Assembly: GCA_964428055.1 (NCBI GenBank)
Contig: CAYRWM010000030.1
Coordinates: forward strand, 1-21,446
Length of the DNA: 21,446 nucleotides
Source: CAYRWM01 sp964428055
GTDB lineage: Bacteria > Bacillota > Clostridia > Christensenellales > Christensenellaceae
Reading direction: 5' to 3'
Shown: positions 21,368 to 21,446 of the stretch, piece after piece
Layout: each line of letters opens with the position of its first letter
Numbering within the stretch: the stretch's first letter is position 1
The notes under the pieces: generated by a model
What the model was told of the DNA's origin: nothing
The model's input: only the letters and a program-made list of their open reading frames with translations
The model's database searches: none
Program-made: the position numbers and the translations under genes

Positions 21368-21446
21368 TATAAAAAAAGAGCCCGGAGAAAAGACTGAACT
21401 TGTCAACACAAAGTAGACAGTTCAAAAGGGTCACACAAAGCCCATT
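21368..21446. other. Non-coding right edge with IS-end-like repeats
   Basis: No gene is visible. TGAACTTGTC (21395-21404) and GACAGTTCA (21416-21424) form an imperfect inverted repeat, and GTCAACACAAAG (21402) recurs as GTCACACAAAG (21430). Such nested repeats are seen at insertion-sequence ends. The run AAAAAAAGAGCCCGG (from 21371) looks like the left arm of a terminator whose right arm is missing. The remainder lies outside the window. Confidence 0.3.

Overview
The window looks like chromosomal DNA of a strictly or facultatively anaerobic Gram-positive bacterium, most likely a clostridium (Bacillota, Clostridia; Lachnospiraceae or a relative). The reasons are a class III (anaerobic) ribonucleotide reductase with its radical-SAM activase, an indolepyruvate:ferredoxin oxidoreductase, strong AGGAGG-type ribosome binding sites, TTGACA/TATAAT promoters, and a LeuA of the type I associate with Lachnospiraceae. 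The taxonomy is inferred from gene content only. I see no rRNA, tRNA, CRISPR array or complete mobile element.

Layout. (1) 1-4942, minus strand: a TPR protein, a DUF4037 nucleotidyltransferase-like protein, an ArsM-type arsenite methyltransferase, nrdG, and then nrdD, which runs off the left edge. nrdD has its own promoter, with two NrdR boxes spaced about three helical turns apart between nrdG and nrdD. (2) 5027-8752, plus strand: iorA-iorB-paaK1, which oxidises aryl-pyruvates to aryl-acetyl-CoA and interconverts aryl-acetate and its CoA ester, closed by a bidirectional terminator. (3) 8751-14637, minus strand: one long sulfur-amino-acid operon, leader peptide-metY-cysK-patB-pdxK-rrf2-DNA methyltransferase. 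It is driven by a near-consensus promoter with a 23-bp dyad at the start site. Three of its enzymes use PLP, and pdxK in the same operon makes PLP. (4) 14660-15970, minus strand: gpx-TSCPD protein-ohrR, a self-contained peroxide-response operon with a near-perfect OhrR box over the gpx promoter. (5) 15979-17291, minus strand: nudC-flavodoxin. (6) 17413-19262, plus strand: a second paaK followed by a tandem-ACT protein and a terminator. (7) 19307-21367, plus strand: leuA with its own strong promoter.

The most striking item is the last gene. It is a complete 2-isopropylmalate synthase with catalytic and leucine-type allosteric domains. An intact AraC-family double helix-turn-helix of about 104 residues follows in the same reading frame. 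This makes it a candidate enzyme-transcription-factor fusion in which the feedback-sensing domain of LeuA could control DNA binding. A 13-bp palindrome and several ATCA half-sites sit at its own promoter and are candidate targets. Other points worth following up are the 16-codon leader ORF and dyad ahead of metY, the NrdR architecture that controls nrdD but apparently not nrdG, the OhrR circuit, and IS-end-like sequence after leuA at the right edge.
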